64,000 nucleotides of DNA from contig JAWKUN010000003.1 of assembly GCA_041398565.1 (NCBI GenBank), positions 806,001 to 870,000 of the forward strand. Reading direction: 5' to 3'. The notes beneath the pieces were generated by a model that saw only the letters and a program-made list of their open reading frames with translations, had not been told where the DNA came from and did not search any database. This stretch comes from DATGPD01 sp041398565 (lineage in GTDB: Bacteria; Planctomycetota; UBA1135; UBA2386). Shown here piece after piece: positions 17,371 to 25,965 of this stretch. A program made the position numbers and the translations under genes. How positions within the stretch are numbered: the first letter of the stretch is position 1; each line of letters opens with the position of its first letter.

Positions 17371-20300
17371 TCACTCGGGCTCGACCACGCGGTAGGCGAG
17401 GCCGACTGCATTCAGGGACGGCCGCGGCGTCCGCGCGCCCGCGAGATCGGCCTCGAGCACGATGCGGAAGTTGAGGTAGCGCGGCAGCAGACCCGTGCCC
17501 GGGGTTCGCAGTTCGTCGATGTGCTCGACGTCGGCGTAGGGAGTCAAACCCTCGGCCGCGACGCGGACCGGCGCTTGCGCGTAGCGATAGGCTTCGCACG
17601 CGTAGGAGGGATTGAGCAGGTTGAAGCGCGCCGGCTGGCCGTTGCGCGCGGTGGCGCGGTCGTTGGCGAGGCGATTCCACGGGCGCTCGGCGTTGGCGAT
17701 CGACTCGGCGCCGCGCAGCTCGAGGACGGTCTTGGTGCCGGCCGGCTGCTGCTCGAGCGGCGGATCCATGACCGCCACCAGGTCGACGATGCGACGCGTG
17801 CCCGGCGCCGCCAGGTCGGGCACGCCGGCGGGTGTGGCCAGCCCGGGCCAGTCGACGGTGAGGTCTTCGCGGGCGAGGTCGTGCTGGTTGGGGCGCAGGG
17901 TGTCGAAGAAGCCGAAGGTGACCATCGACACGCGCCGGACGAAGTCGGCCTGGGCCCAATACAGGTGATCGTTCTCGCCGCCGACAGGCTCGAGCCCGGT
18001 GGTGGTGTCGTTGGCGCTGATGTCGAAGATGGTCGAGCCGCGCGCCCGCATCTCCTGGGTCGGATCCACGAAGTGGTCGACGCCGTTGCGATCGGCGAAG
18101 CCGCCGCTGAACACCGTGAAGGTCGGATAGGGCAGGTCGCGGCAGTCGGGAAGCGCGCCGGCGCGCTGCTTCGCCCAGTGGGGAACGGGCGACCCGCCCG
18201 GTGGCGGCACGCGCCCGCGGTTGAAGTAGCCCCAGTACCGTGACTGGTGCAGGTTGATGCCGACGAAGCCGATCTGCATGCGGTTGCTGCCCCGCACCGG
18301 CCCGTTGCTGTTGCGGTCGTCCGGCCAGAAGCTCCACTCGACGAGCAGTGGCAGCGCGATGGGGTCGAGGTCGTGGCGTCGGTCGCCGAGGAAGTCGCCA
18401 GGGTCGGTCACGACGTAGCCGGCCGCGGTCGGGATCGGCTGCGGCGGCAGGCGTCCGATGGGGAACTCGTCCTGCTCCCAGGGCGAAGACACGCTCTTGG
18501 TGGTGTCCTGCGGCGGGATCGTCTGCGCCGAGGGGTCGTCGGCGCCGCCGAGACCGAGCGGCCGCGACGACGCCCGATCCCAGGACACCAGACGCGAGTC
18601 GCGCCAGGTGAAGGTGCGCTCGAACTTGACGCTGGGCGCGAGCACCGTGCCAGCATCGCTGCGGAACGCCTCCTGCGGGTCGATGGTGTAGGTTGCGTCG
18701 CGCGCCACCTCGACCATCACCTTGGCCAGCGGGTTGTCGTCGAACACGGGCGAGAGGCCGGAGAACAGGCTGGAGCACTCGAGGTCGCAGCTGCCGCCGC
18801 TGCCGGCGACGCGCAGGTCGGGGCGCTTGCGCGCGTGTCCCAGACGCAGCGTGCAGCGGTCGAACACGTCGAACAGCACCGGCCCGCCGCGCCACGGGGC
18901 CCAGTGCAACTGCTCGACGTCGACCAGCATGCCGTCGGGATCGTGGTAGCCGAGGCCGAAGTCGTCCTCGCGGTAGGTGGTCATCTCGCGGCTGCCGCGT
19001 GGATTCTGCGGCCCGAGTACGCCGCCGTAGTAGTAGGGCGGCGGGGTCGGCGGGAACGGGTTCGGCAGGCTCGGCGACTGCTGCAGCATGGTGGTCGTCG
19101 TGTAGAGCGGACCCCACGCGACGTGCGACGCCGAGCGCGGCACGGCCGGGTCGCCGGGGTCGAAGCACTCGCCATGGAGACCGCGCTGGATGGTCTGCAG
19201 GTGGGCGTGCTCGGCCGCCTTGCGCATGCGGGTGACCGGAGCCGCGAACAGGCTGCCGTCGCGCAGCTCGAACTGGCCGAAGAAGTCGGGCGAACCCGGC
19301 TTGGTGCCGTCCTCGTCCGAGCTGGCGAAGCGGACGACTCGGCTGCCCACCAGGTTCGGTGGCGCGTCCGGGTCGAGCTCGTAGGCCATCGAGAAGCTGC
19401 GTGCGCGGTCGGCTTCGGGACGCTCGTCGTAGAGGGTCAGGGCGTTGCCGGCGACGTCGGTGAGGCTGCTCTGTCCGAGCAAGACGTGCAGCCAGTAGCG
19501 CTCGCGCTCGCTGCCGAGGTGCGTGTGCCCGAGAGCGGGTTCCAGGCGCAGGGTGGTGCGCGCGTCGTCGGCGGTGATCGTCGAGACCAGCATCGACAGC
19601 GCGGCGACCTTCGCATCCTGCAGCAGGTCGGCGGCGTCGGCGGAGGAGCCGCCACCGGATGCCCTACCGGGCAGCAGCGCGTTGGTGAGGACGACGTTGT
19701 CGGTGCTGGCGACCGTGGTCAGGTCGACCGGCTCGCTGAGGTGCAACCGCAGCGCCGCGTGTGGATCGATCCGGGTGCCCGGCGGGGCGTCGACCGGCGG
19801 CGGGTCGAACGTCACGAAGCGGGCGCGCCGCGCGGCGTCGCTCACCGACGCCTGGCCGTTGCGGTACGGCACGTTCTCGTAGTAGTGCACGCGCACGGCA
19901 CAGTCGGCCCCGCGCCCCTGCGGGTCGCCGACGAAGGACGCGGTGATCCCGTCCGCGGTCGTCGTGGAGAGCGCGGCGACGCGCACGCGCACGCTGTCCG
20001 CATCGCCGCCGTCGCTGTCGTCGGCGGCCAGGCCGAGTTCCGGGTGGCGGTCCCACGGGCCCTCGTTGGCGACGTCGAGGACCATGAGCACCTCGGCGTG
20101 GACGAGGACCGGACCGTCGCGGGTCTGCACGGTCTGGCTGACGATGTCGCCGCAGCGCAGCGGCACGATCGTGGGCGTCTCGTGCGGCCCCATCGGCAGG
20201 AGCGTGCCGAGAGGGTCGAGGGGGCCGTCGACGAACGGGATGCGCCCGCGCACCGCCACGCGGGCGCCGCGCTTGTCGAGCGTGAGCACGCGTTGGTCGG

Positions 20301-21303
20301 CGTCGACATGGCTGATCCCCATCAACACGTCGGCCACCAGCATCGGTGCCTCGGCATCGCTCAGGTGGCCGTGCCCGCGGTCCGCGGCGTTGGCGGCGCG
20401 GAAGTCACGAATCACCGCGGCGCGGCCCTCGCGGTCGTGGCCGTTCTGGGCTTCGTTGCGGTCGGGGCGGACACCGAGCGAACCGCCGGGGAGCTTCAGC
20501 GGCAGCGCGATCCGGACGTTGGCGGCGTGGTCGTCGGTGCTCGGAGGCAAGCCGTCGGCGTGGCGCGAGCCGACCCCGGCCTCGCCCGCGCTGGGGCTCG
20601 GATCCAGGACGATGCAGTCGCCGCGCACGAGAGTGCGGACGGGCAGCGGGCGCAGCGCCCGCGCTGTGGGAGCGACCTGTGGATCGTCGACGATCTCGAG
20701 GAGCTGCACGGCGGCTGGGTTGGCGGCCAGGCCGGCGTCGTCGACGGGGAGCGCCGCCGTGAAGCGCAGCACGATGGCAGCCTGGCGTGGCACCACCGGC
20801 ATCGGCTGCGTCGCCGGGTTCTGGCCGGCGTGCGCGGCGGCCACCGGAACCAGTCCGTCTCGCGCCCGCTGCAAAGCCGCCGCGAACCGTGCTCGCTCGT
20901 CGGGATGCTGATCGTCCCACAGGATCAGGAGTCGATCGTGTGCAGCGCTGCCGTCGTGGGGGGGCACCGCGAAGTCTGCGTACGGGTTCTCGAATCCCGT
21001 CGCGCTGAACAGCGACGACGTCTCCAGCTCGGGGTCGATCGGCACGTCGCGCGCCACCAAGGTCGGAACCCGGTGCAGGACGTCGCGGCGGTCGGAGCGC
21101 CCAGGGTCCTGGCGCCGCCACGCGAGCACGTCGACCAGCCGTCCGTACGCGACGGCGTCCAGGCGCAGTTCGGCCCCGGCCGGGTCGGGCGCCGGCCGGC
21201 GCGTGCGGCCGGCGCAGGCCACGAGGGTCAGGATGAGGCAGGGTAGGCTCGCGCCGACGAAGGCGCGACGCGAACGGAGGATCGACGCCGTGGAACAGAG
21301 CAT
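17371..21303 (-). CDS. Large lipoprotein with an SbsA-type Ig-like region, unknown function
   Basis: A 1310-residue protein starting at ATG 21303. Residues ~1-30 form a lipoprotein signal peptide with lipobox LVAC (cysteine near residue 30), so it is probably anchored in an outer or cytoplasmic membrane facing outward. Around residues 510-680 a segment with PPGTRIDPHAALRLHLSEPV followed by TVASTDNVVLTN resembles bacterial SbsA Ig-like (Big_5) domains, where a 'functional extremum' loop is common. The C-terminal ~450 residues are rich in aromatic residues, Asp and Pro. I recognise no enzyme motif. It has no tight operon partner: aroB ends 90 bp upstream and the pseudogene lies below. Confidence 0.75.
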   Translation of the reverse strand: MLCSTASILRSRRAFVGASLPCLILTLVACAGRTRRPAPDPAGAELRLDAVAYGRLVDVLAWRRQDPGRSDRRDVLHRVPTLVARDVPIDPELETSSLFSATGFENPYADFAVPPHDGSAAHDRLLILWDDQHPDERARFAAALQRARDGLVPVAAAHAGQNPATQPMPVVPRQAAIVLRFTAALPVDDAGLAANPAAVQLLEIVDDPQVAPTARALRPLPVRTLVRGDCIVLDPSPSAGEAGVGSRHADGLPPSTDDHAANVRIALPLKLPGGSLGVRPDRNEAQNGHDREGRAAVIRDFRAANAADRGHGHLSDAEAPMLVADVLMGISHVDADQRVLTLDKRGARVAVRGRIPFVDGPLDPLGTLLPMGPHETPTIVPLRCGDIVSQTVQTRDGPVLVHAEVLMVLDVANEGPWDRHPELGLAADDSDGGDADSVRVRVAALSTTTADGITASFVGDPQGRGADCAVRVHYYENVPYRNGQASVSDAARRARFVTFDPPPVDAPPGTRIDPHAALRLHLSEPVDLTTVASTDNVVLTNALLPGRASGGGSSADAADLLQDAKVAALSMLVSTITADDARTTLRLEPALGHTHLGSERERYWLHVLLGQSSLTDVAGNALTLYDERPEADRARSFSMAYELDPDAPPNLVGSRVVRFASSDEDGTKPGSPDFFGQFELRDGSLFAAPVTRMRKAAEHAHLQTIQRGLHGECFDPGDPAVPRSASHVAWGPLYTTTTMLQQSPSLPNPFPPTPPPYYYGGVLGPQNPRGSREMTTYREDDFGLGYHDPDGMLVDVEQLHWAPWRGGPVLFDVFDRCTLRLGHARKRPDLRVAGSGGSCDLECSSLFSGLSPVFDDNPLAKVMVEVARDATYTIDPQEAFRSDAGTVLAPSVKFERTFTWRDSRLVSWDRASSRPLGLGGADDPSAQTIPPQDTTKSVSSPWEQDEFPIGRLPPQPIPTAAGYVVTDPGDFLGDRRHDLDPIALPLLVEWSFWPDDRNSNGPVRGSNRMQIGFVGINLHQSRYWGYFNRGRVPPPGGSPVPHWAKQRAGALPDCRDLPYPTFTVFSGGFADRNGVDHFVDPTQEMRARGSTIFDISANDTTTGLEPVGGENDHLYWAQADFVRRVSMVTFGFFDTLRPNQHDLAREDLTVDWPGLATPAGVPDLAAPGTRRIVDLVAVMDPPLEQQPAGTKTVLELRGAESIANAERPWNRLANDRATARNGQPARFNLLNPSYACEAYRYAQAPVRVAAEGLTPYADVEHIDELRTPGTGLLPRYLNFRIVLEADLAGARTPRPSLNAVGLAYRVVEPE

Positions 21304-21393
21304 CGCGAGTGCATGTGTCAGCCGTGTTGGGGGGCATGCACCGGCCCGGGTTCTAGTCGCGCTGGCTGCGTGCGTTTCAGGTCGAGGCGCGGA

Positions 21394-22485
21394 TCACCGT
21401 TCGTCCGCGCCCGGCCCGACTGGGCCAGGTCTTCGCTCGATCGCCAACGCGCGCCGGATCTCGTCGAGGTCGAGGCGCTGCGTCGCAGCCCGGCCGATGC
21501 CGGTGGGCAGCACGAAGTCGATCCCCTCCGGCCCGGCCTTCTTGTCTCGGCGCACGAACTCGAGCATGCGTGCGTCGTCGGGCCACGTCTCGGCGACGAA
21601 GCCGTACCGGGTCAGTAGGGCGCGCGCGCGCGTCGCCTCCGCAGCGGCGAGGGTGCCGCGGCGCTCGGCCAGGTCGAGCGCGAAGTGCAGGCCCTGGGCC
21701 ACGGCGAGGCCGTGCGGCAGGGTGAACCCCGACCGAGCCTCGAGCGCATGCCCCAGCGTGTGTCCCAGGTTCAGCAGGCGGCGTGGGCCGCGCTCGTGGA
21801 AGTCGCCCTCGACGACCCGGATCTTGGCCGTGAGCGCCAGATGCACGACCTGGCGCAGCACCGACGGTTCGCGCGCGAGCACGGCCGGCGCGTGCTCCTC
21901 CAGCACGGCGAACAGCTCCGCCGACAGCCCGATCGCCGTCTTCAACACCTCGCCGAGGCCGGAGCTGTACTCGCGTTCGGGCAGGGTCGCCAGGAAGGCG
22001 AAATCGACCAGCACCACGCGCGGCGGGTGGAACGCTCCCACCAGGTTCTTGCCTTCCGGCAGGTCGATTGCGGTCTTGCCGCCGACGCTGCTGTCGACCA
22101 TGGCCAGCAGGGTGGTGGGCACGAGCACGTGGTCGATGCCGCGGCAGTAGAGCGCCGCTGCCAGGCCGCCGAGGTCGCCGAGGCTGCCGCCGCCGACGAC
22201 GAGCAGGACTCCGGCGCGGCCGAGGTCGGCGTGCGCGAGCGCACGCAGCACCTGTTCCAGGTGGCCGAACCGCTTGGCTTCCTCGCCGCCGGCAAGCAGC
22301 AGGCGCGGCTGGCAGGCAGCCGTGCGCGCGGCGTGGCGGGCCGCGACCGCGGCGTCCAGGAGGGCGAAGCGAGCCCGCGGCTCCACGGTTGCCGCCAGCT
22401 CGGTCGGCCACCCTTGGCGCAGGTCGACATCGAGCCAGACGTCGGTGACCGGCACGCCGGGGGGCGTGCAGCGCAGACGGATCAC
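21394..22485 (-). CDS. aroB: 3-dehydroquinate synthase
   Basis: Converts DAHP to 3-dehydroquinate in the shikimate pathway, in the cytoplasm, with NAD+ and a divalent metal. The GTG at 22485 was chosen because it forms a 4-bp GTGA overlap with the stop of the upstream gene, giving 363 residues, the normal family length. Family signatures are clear: LLVVGGGSLGDLGGLAAALY for NAD binding, VPTTLLAMVDSSVGGKTAID, and the metal ligands in GLGEVLKTAI (Glu), NLGHTLGHALE (His) and LPHGLAVAQG (His). The tight overlap with the membrane-protein gene at 22482-23846 indicates co-transcription and probably translational coupling, although no functional link between the two is evident. Confidence 0.95.
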   Translation of the reverse strand: MIRLRCTPPGVPVTDVWLDVDLRQGWPTELAATVEPRARFALLDAAVAARHAARTAACQPRLLLAGGEEAKRFGHLEQVLRALAHADLGRAGVLLVVGGGSLGDLGGLAAALYCRGIDHVLVPTTLLAMVDSSVGGKTAIDLPEGKNLVGAFHPPRVVLVDFAFLATLPEREYSSGLGEVLKTAIGLSAELFAVLEEHAPAVLAREPSVLRQVVHLALTAKIRVVEGDFHERGPRRLLNLGHTLGHALEARSGFTLPHGLAVAQGLHFALDLAERRGTLAAAEATRARALLTRYGFVAETWPDDARMLEFVRRDKKAGPEGIDFVLPTGIGRAATQRLDLDEIRRALAIERRPGPVGPGADER

Positions 22486-23846
22486 GTCGTGCTGGCCGGC
22501 GTTGGCAGACCGCGCCGCCGCCGCCGGCGCTGCAGCAGGCTCTGTTCGTGCGTGCGCGTGTCCCGCCGGTCGAGACGGGCCAGGACGAAGAAGATCAAGA
22601 CCAGCGCTCCCGCCACGCCGAGGATGAAGACGCCGATGCGCTGGCTCGCGGCCAAGGGGTTGAAGTCGACGCGCTCGAGGTCGGCGGCCACGAACAGGGG
22701 GCAGAAGTGGGGTTGGCCGTCGCCGCCCTCCACGACGTAGCGCTTGAAGAAGTAGCCGACGCACCGCGCCGTGTCGGCGCGGCTCCATTCGCCGACGTGC
22801 TTGGGCAGCCAGACCGCGAACGGTCGCTGCGCGAACCCGCGCGAGTAGAGCCACACCTCCGACCAGTTCTCCAGCCCGAGCGGGTTGGCGCGTGCCTCGA
22901 CGACGTGGGCGCGTTGGAAGATGCCCGCCAGCCGGTACGGCGTGCCGCGCTCGACCTCGCCGCGGTAGATCGCCGACCATTGGTCCTTCTTGTCGAAGGC
23001 GGGGAGCGCTGCCGTTTCCTCCGGCGTGCGCACGGTCTCGCGGTGCATGGCGTAGCTCGCCAGGTGGAACAGCGGCACGTCCTGGGCGAACGGCAGGCGC
23101 ACGCTCGCTTGCTGCACGTCGACGTCGACCCCGTCCTGCCGCACGCCGTCCTTGATCTTGGCGAGCACCGCGGGGTCGAGCGTCTCGACCGCCTTCCAGT
23201 CCGGGTAGGCCGGCAGCAGCTCGGGGCCGACCAGGACGGGCGCGAGGTCGAGCTGGACCGGGAAGTGCGCGTCGCGCAGCTTCAGGAAGAACCCCTCCAC
23301 CCGCACCCAGGAGCCCACCGTGATGTCCTCCGGCGGCGGCACCGAGAAGTAGAACTGCACGCGTTCGCCCTCGGCGGTCTTGATGCGCGCCTCGTAGGTG
23401 CGGTAGCCGTGGACCGGGTGGCCGTCGCGTCCCTTGTCCAGCGCCTCGACCTCGCCCTTGTACCAGAGGTAGCGTCCACGGTTGGCGTCGGGGTTCGCGC
23501 GCAGCACGTCGAACGAGACCGGCTCGAGCGGCATCCCCAGTGCCTTCGCCACCGCCGGCACCACCATCAGACTCTTCTCCAGCAGGTGTGCCAGCGGCTC
23601 CGGCTCGACGGTCAGGCGCTCGTTGCGGGTGGCGTCCTTGGCCTGGGCCAGGATCTCGCGGTCGAGCGTGGGGATCGGTGTCTTCTCGGTGATGACCGGC
23701 GAGACGTCGGGAGCGCCGCCACCCGGTTGGTAGAAGAAGACCACGTAGCAGAAGGCGGCCAGAAGCACGCCCAGGAACACGATCCGGGTGCGCTCGCTGA
23801 CCGCGAACGGCCGGCCGCCGCGGGTCATTCGGGCGAGATCGTCCAT
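22482..23846 (-). CDS. Conserved-looking membrane protein with N- and C-terminal anchors
   Basis: 454 residues from ATG 23846. One transmembrane helix lies near residues 22-40 (IVFLGVLLAAFCYVVFFY) and a second near 400-422 (IGVFILGVAGALVLIFFVLA), leaving a ~350-residue domain between them on the outside face. That domain includes a region with strand pattern KGEVEALDKGRDGHPVHGYR and ERVQFYFSVPPPEDI, resembling an OB-like fold. The C-terminus is a short basic cytoplasmic tail. No catalytic motif or named family is recognised. It is the first gene of a pair with aroB, overlapping it by 4 bp. Confidence 0.75.
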   Translation of the reverse strand: MDDLARMTRGGRPFAVSERTRIVFLGVLLAAFCYVVFFYQPGGGAPDVSPVITEKTPIPTLDREILAQAKDATRNERLTVEPEPLAHLLEKSLMVVPAVAKALGMPLEPVSFDVLRANPDANRGRYLWYKGEVEALDKGRDGHPVHGYRTYEARIKTAEGERVQFYFSVPPPEDITVGSWVRVEGFFLKLRDAHFPVQLDLAPVLVGPELLPAYPDWKAVETLDPAVLAKIKDGVRQDGVDVDVQQASVRLPFAQDVPLFHLASYAMHRETVRTPEETAALPAFDKKDQWSAIYRGEVERGTPYRLAGIFQRAHVVEARANPLGLENWSEVWLYSRGFAQRPFAVWLPKHVGEWSRADTARCVGYFFKRYVVEGGDGQPHFCPLFVAADLERVDFNPLAASQRIGVFILGVAGALVLIFFVLARLDRRDTRTHEQSLLQRRRRRRGLPTPASTT

Positions 23847-23967
23847 GGCGACAGGATAACGAGGCAGGGGTCGCGTCGGTTCGGTCGCAACGCCGGCCGG
23901 CCGCCGGCTTCCCGGTTCGGCGTGGCTGGGCCGCCCTTGCGACCGCGAGCCCTTCGGGCCCAGGGAG

Positions 23968-23990
23968 GAGCGAGCGCCGGCTTCTCGGCG
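23968..23990 (-). terminator. Hairpin just after the DUF2911-like gene
   Basis: GCGCCG and CGGCGC form a short stem right below the stop codon at 23992, preceded at 23947-23958 by another small hairpin around GCCCTTCGGGC. There is no T-tract, so it would be a weak or Rho-assisted terminator. Confidence 0.35.
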
Positions 23991-23991
23991 C

Positions 23992-24564
23992 CTACTTCTT
24001 GCCCGCCGGCTCCGCCTTCTTGGCCGCGCTGGCCGCGACCTTGAAGGCGATGTCGGCCGCCAGCGGACCGAAGCGAATGTTGAGGTTCCCGGCCTTGCCC
24101 TCGGGCCCTGCCACCGGCGTGATGGTCAGCCGGCTGACCGGGTGCTTGTCGTCGCGCTCGGTGTTCATCGTCGCGACGCAGACCTCTTGTCCCTTGCCGT
24201 TCATGACGACCATCTGCCACACCAGGTCCTCGTCGATGCGGAACGTGAACTTGTAGGTTCCGGCGACGAGCGGGTTGCCTGCCAGCTCGATGTCCTTGCT
24301 CAGCTCGAGCGATCCGGCCAACTTGCCGGTGACGTACTGTTCGTTGTAGAACTTGCGAGCGCGCGCGCCGTTGTCGCCCTTCGCGTACAGCTGGTGCAGC
24401 CAGTTGCCGCCGGCCGTGGTGAACGACGCGTAGGACACGGTGACCTTGGTGTCCTTGTCGAACGCCAGCGCATTGGTCGCGGTGGGGGCGTTGTCGTTGG
24501 AGTTCTGCGCGGAGATCGACGCGGCCAAGGCGGCGGCGAAGACGAGCTTGACGAGGGGTTTCAT
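23992..24564 (-). CDS. Secreted DUF2911-like protein
   Basis: 190 residues with a clear signal peptide (residues 1-20, ending at SISAQ). The segment NPLVAGTYKFTFRIDEDLVW followed by QMVVMNGKG, and the earlier KVTVSYASFTTAGGNWL, match the general pattern of DUF2911, a secreted beta-rich domain of unknown function common in Bacteroidetes and Planctomycetota. The C-terminus is lysine/alanine-rich. No function is known for the family. It lies 73 bp downstream of the AhpD-like gene on the same strand and may be co-transcribed with it. Confidence 0.65.
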   Translation of the reverse strand: MKPLVKLVFAAALAASISAQNSNDNAPTATNALAFDKDTKVTVSYASFTTAGGNWLHQLYAKGDNGARARKFYNEQYVTGKLAGSLELSKDIELAGNPLVAGTYKFTFRIDEDLVWQMVVMNGKGQEVCVATMNTERDDKHPVSRLTITPVAGPEGKAGNLNIRFGPLAADIAFKVAASAAKKAEPAGKK

Positions 24565-24637
24565 CTGGTTGACGTGGCGGAGGAAGGAGGAGCTGGCCCG
24601 ACAAAGGAGGCCGACTCGCAGCGGTCGCAGTCCGGGC

Positions 24638-25096
24638 TCACTCCGGCTTCTCGAACAGACCGCCGAGGTGGAAGTTGGCGATGTCGGAGCGGTCGACGAT
24701 GGCGGCGGCGGCGACGCCGAGGGTCACGGCGATCACCTCCGAGATCTCCTCGGCGCTGGCCCCCTCCTTCTTGGCTTTCTTGAGGTGCCCTTCGAGGCAC
24801 CCCTTGCATCCGAGCGCGAGCGCTGCGGCGATGGCGATGTACTCCTTCGTCTTCAAGTCGAGCTTCGTCTTGCCGTACGTCGCCTTGTAGAACTTGAAGT
24901 ACAGCTCCTTGAGGTCCGGCGTGAGCAGCGCGTAGCTGCGCATGGCCGAGCTCGGCAGGCGGCCGTCGCCGACGATCGCGGCGTCGGACTCGACGTTGGC
25001 GTCGGAGGCGCTGGCGCGGGCAGGGTGGGATCCGGTCCGGTCGGGGCCGGAGACGGGAATGTTCTCATCCGAGGAGTTGCCAGCCGACATCTTCAT
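24638..25096 (-). CDS. Carboxymuconolactone decarboxylase / AhpD-like protein
   Basis: 152 residues from the ATG at 25096. The conserved core runs from residue ~50 to the end. It holds KLDLKTKEYIAIAAALALGC and the redox pair Cys97-x-x-Cys100 followed by His104 (CKGCLEGH), the signature of the CMD/AhpD family, whose members reduce peroxides or disulfides as hexamers or trimers. The first ~50 residues are polar and poorly conserved in appearance; a shorter start at the Met before RSYALLTPDL is possible. It likely acts in cytoplasmic peroxide or disulfide handling. The neighbours do not indicate a specific substrate. Confidence 0.85.
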   Translation of the reverse strand: MKMSAGNSSDENIPVSGPDRTGSHPARASASDANVESDAAIVGDGRLPSSAMRSYALLTPDLKELYFKFYKATYGKTKLDLKTKEYIAIAAALALGCKGCLEGHLKKAKKEGASAEEISEVIAVTLGVAAAAIVDRSDIANFHLGGLFEKPE

Positions 25097-25302
25097 GCAG
25101 GGTGCTGTGGACGGAGACGGAGCGGGACTGTCGGGCCGAAGGCTAACGAGGGCGCGCAGGACCGCGGCAGGGGATTCTGTCCGAACTTGCCTGTGCAGGC
25201 CGTGCTCCGGTCGACGCTGATCCGCAGGTTCGTCGCGCGAGTTCCGTCGGTTTCGATGTCACCGAAACTGCGGCGGCGACGCTGGGACGTCCGCGGGGGG
25301 TG

Positions 25303-25914
25303 TCAGCCGCGCAGGCGGAGCTGGAGCTTCACCAGGATCTCGCGGTCGGCTGCTACCTCGATCGCCTGGAAGGCACGCTCGAAGGGAAGCCAGGCGCAGT
25401 CGCCCACCATGGGGCCGGGCACCACGGCCGGCGCCGGGCAGTCGGGTGCACCAGCCTGGTAGCCGAACGGCCATTCGACGATCCCGACGTCGCCGAAGAG
25501 CTCCTTGCTCGGCGTCGACAGGTCGAGCAGGTGCAGCGGCTGCGACAGGCCGGTCTCCAGCTTGACCTCGCGGATCACCGCGTCGCGAAGGTGGTCGTCG
25601 ACGCCGAGCGGTCCCACCACGGGGCCCGGGGGCCACTCCGAGCGCGGCTTCCTGCGCACCACCAAGTAGTCGATCTCCGCCGCGTTCACGCGGAAGACGA
25701 ACACCCTGACGTTGTGCTCCAGAGCGAACATGGCTTCGGACGCCTCTATCGTCGTGGATCCATCCGGGTTGTGGGGCAGCGCCAGTTTTTTCTCGAACCG
25801 ACCGGCGGCCGCCGTCCCTGCGGCAGGTGTCCTCGCCTCGCTCGCGGCGCTGGCATCGGGGCATTCGCCAACCGTGCCGACGCCGCGGCCAGAGCGCGCC
25901 AGCGCACGTCCCAC
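25303..25914 (-). CDS. Nudix-fold protein with an imperfect Nudix box
   Basis: Up to 203 residues; the true start is uncertain, since the first ~40 residues are alanine/glycine-rich linker and the fold begins near FEKKLALPHNPDG. Strands with NVRVFVFRVNAAEIDYLVVR are followed by a helix with DAVIREVKLETGL, which sits where the Nudix box helix (REUXEEXGU) should be. One of the two catalytic glutamates is a leucine here (REVKLETG). The family hydrolyses nucleoside diphosphates linked to another group; this copy may have lost activity or use another metal site. It follows the esterase gene by 51 bp on the same strand. Confidence 0.55.
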   Translation of the reverse strand: MGRALARSGRGVGTVGECPDASAASEARTPAAGTAAAGRFEKKLALPHNPDGSTTIEASEAMFALEHNVRVFVFRVNAAEIDYLVVRRKPRSEWPPGPVVGPLGVDDHLRDAVIREVKLETGLSQPLHLLDLSTPSKELFGDVGIVEWPFGYQAGAPDCPAPAVVPGPMVGDCAWLPFERAFQAIEVAADREILVKLQLRLRG

Positions 25915-25965
25915 CGCTTCCCCGCCTCGGCGGCCCCTCTCCGGATGCCGCCGTCGATCGTCCAG

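Noticed and set aside
17287..21246. Long plus-strand frames across the lipoprotein gene
   Set aside because: High GC opens antisense frames; their composition lacks hydrophobic cores and the minus-strand product has a lipobox and normal composition.
22482..22485. An upstream alternative start for aroB within the membrane-protein gene
   Set aside because: The GTG at 22485 gives the normal family length and a typical 4-bp overlap; the extended frame would be antisense-like sequence.
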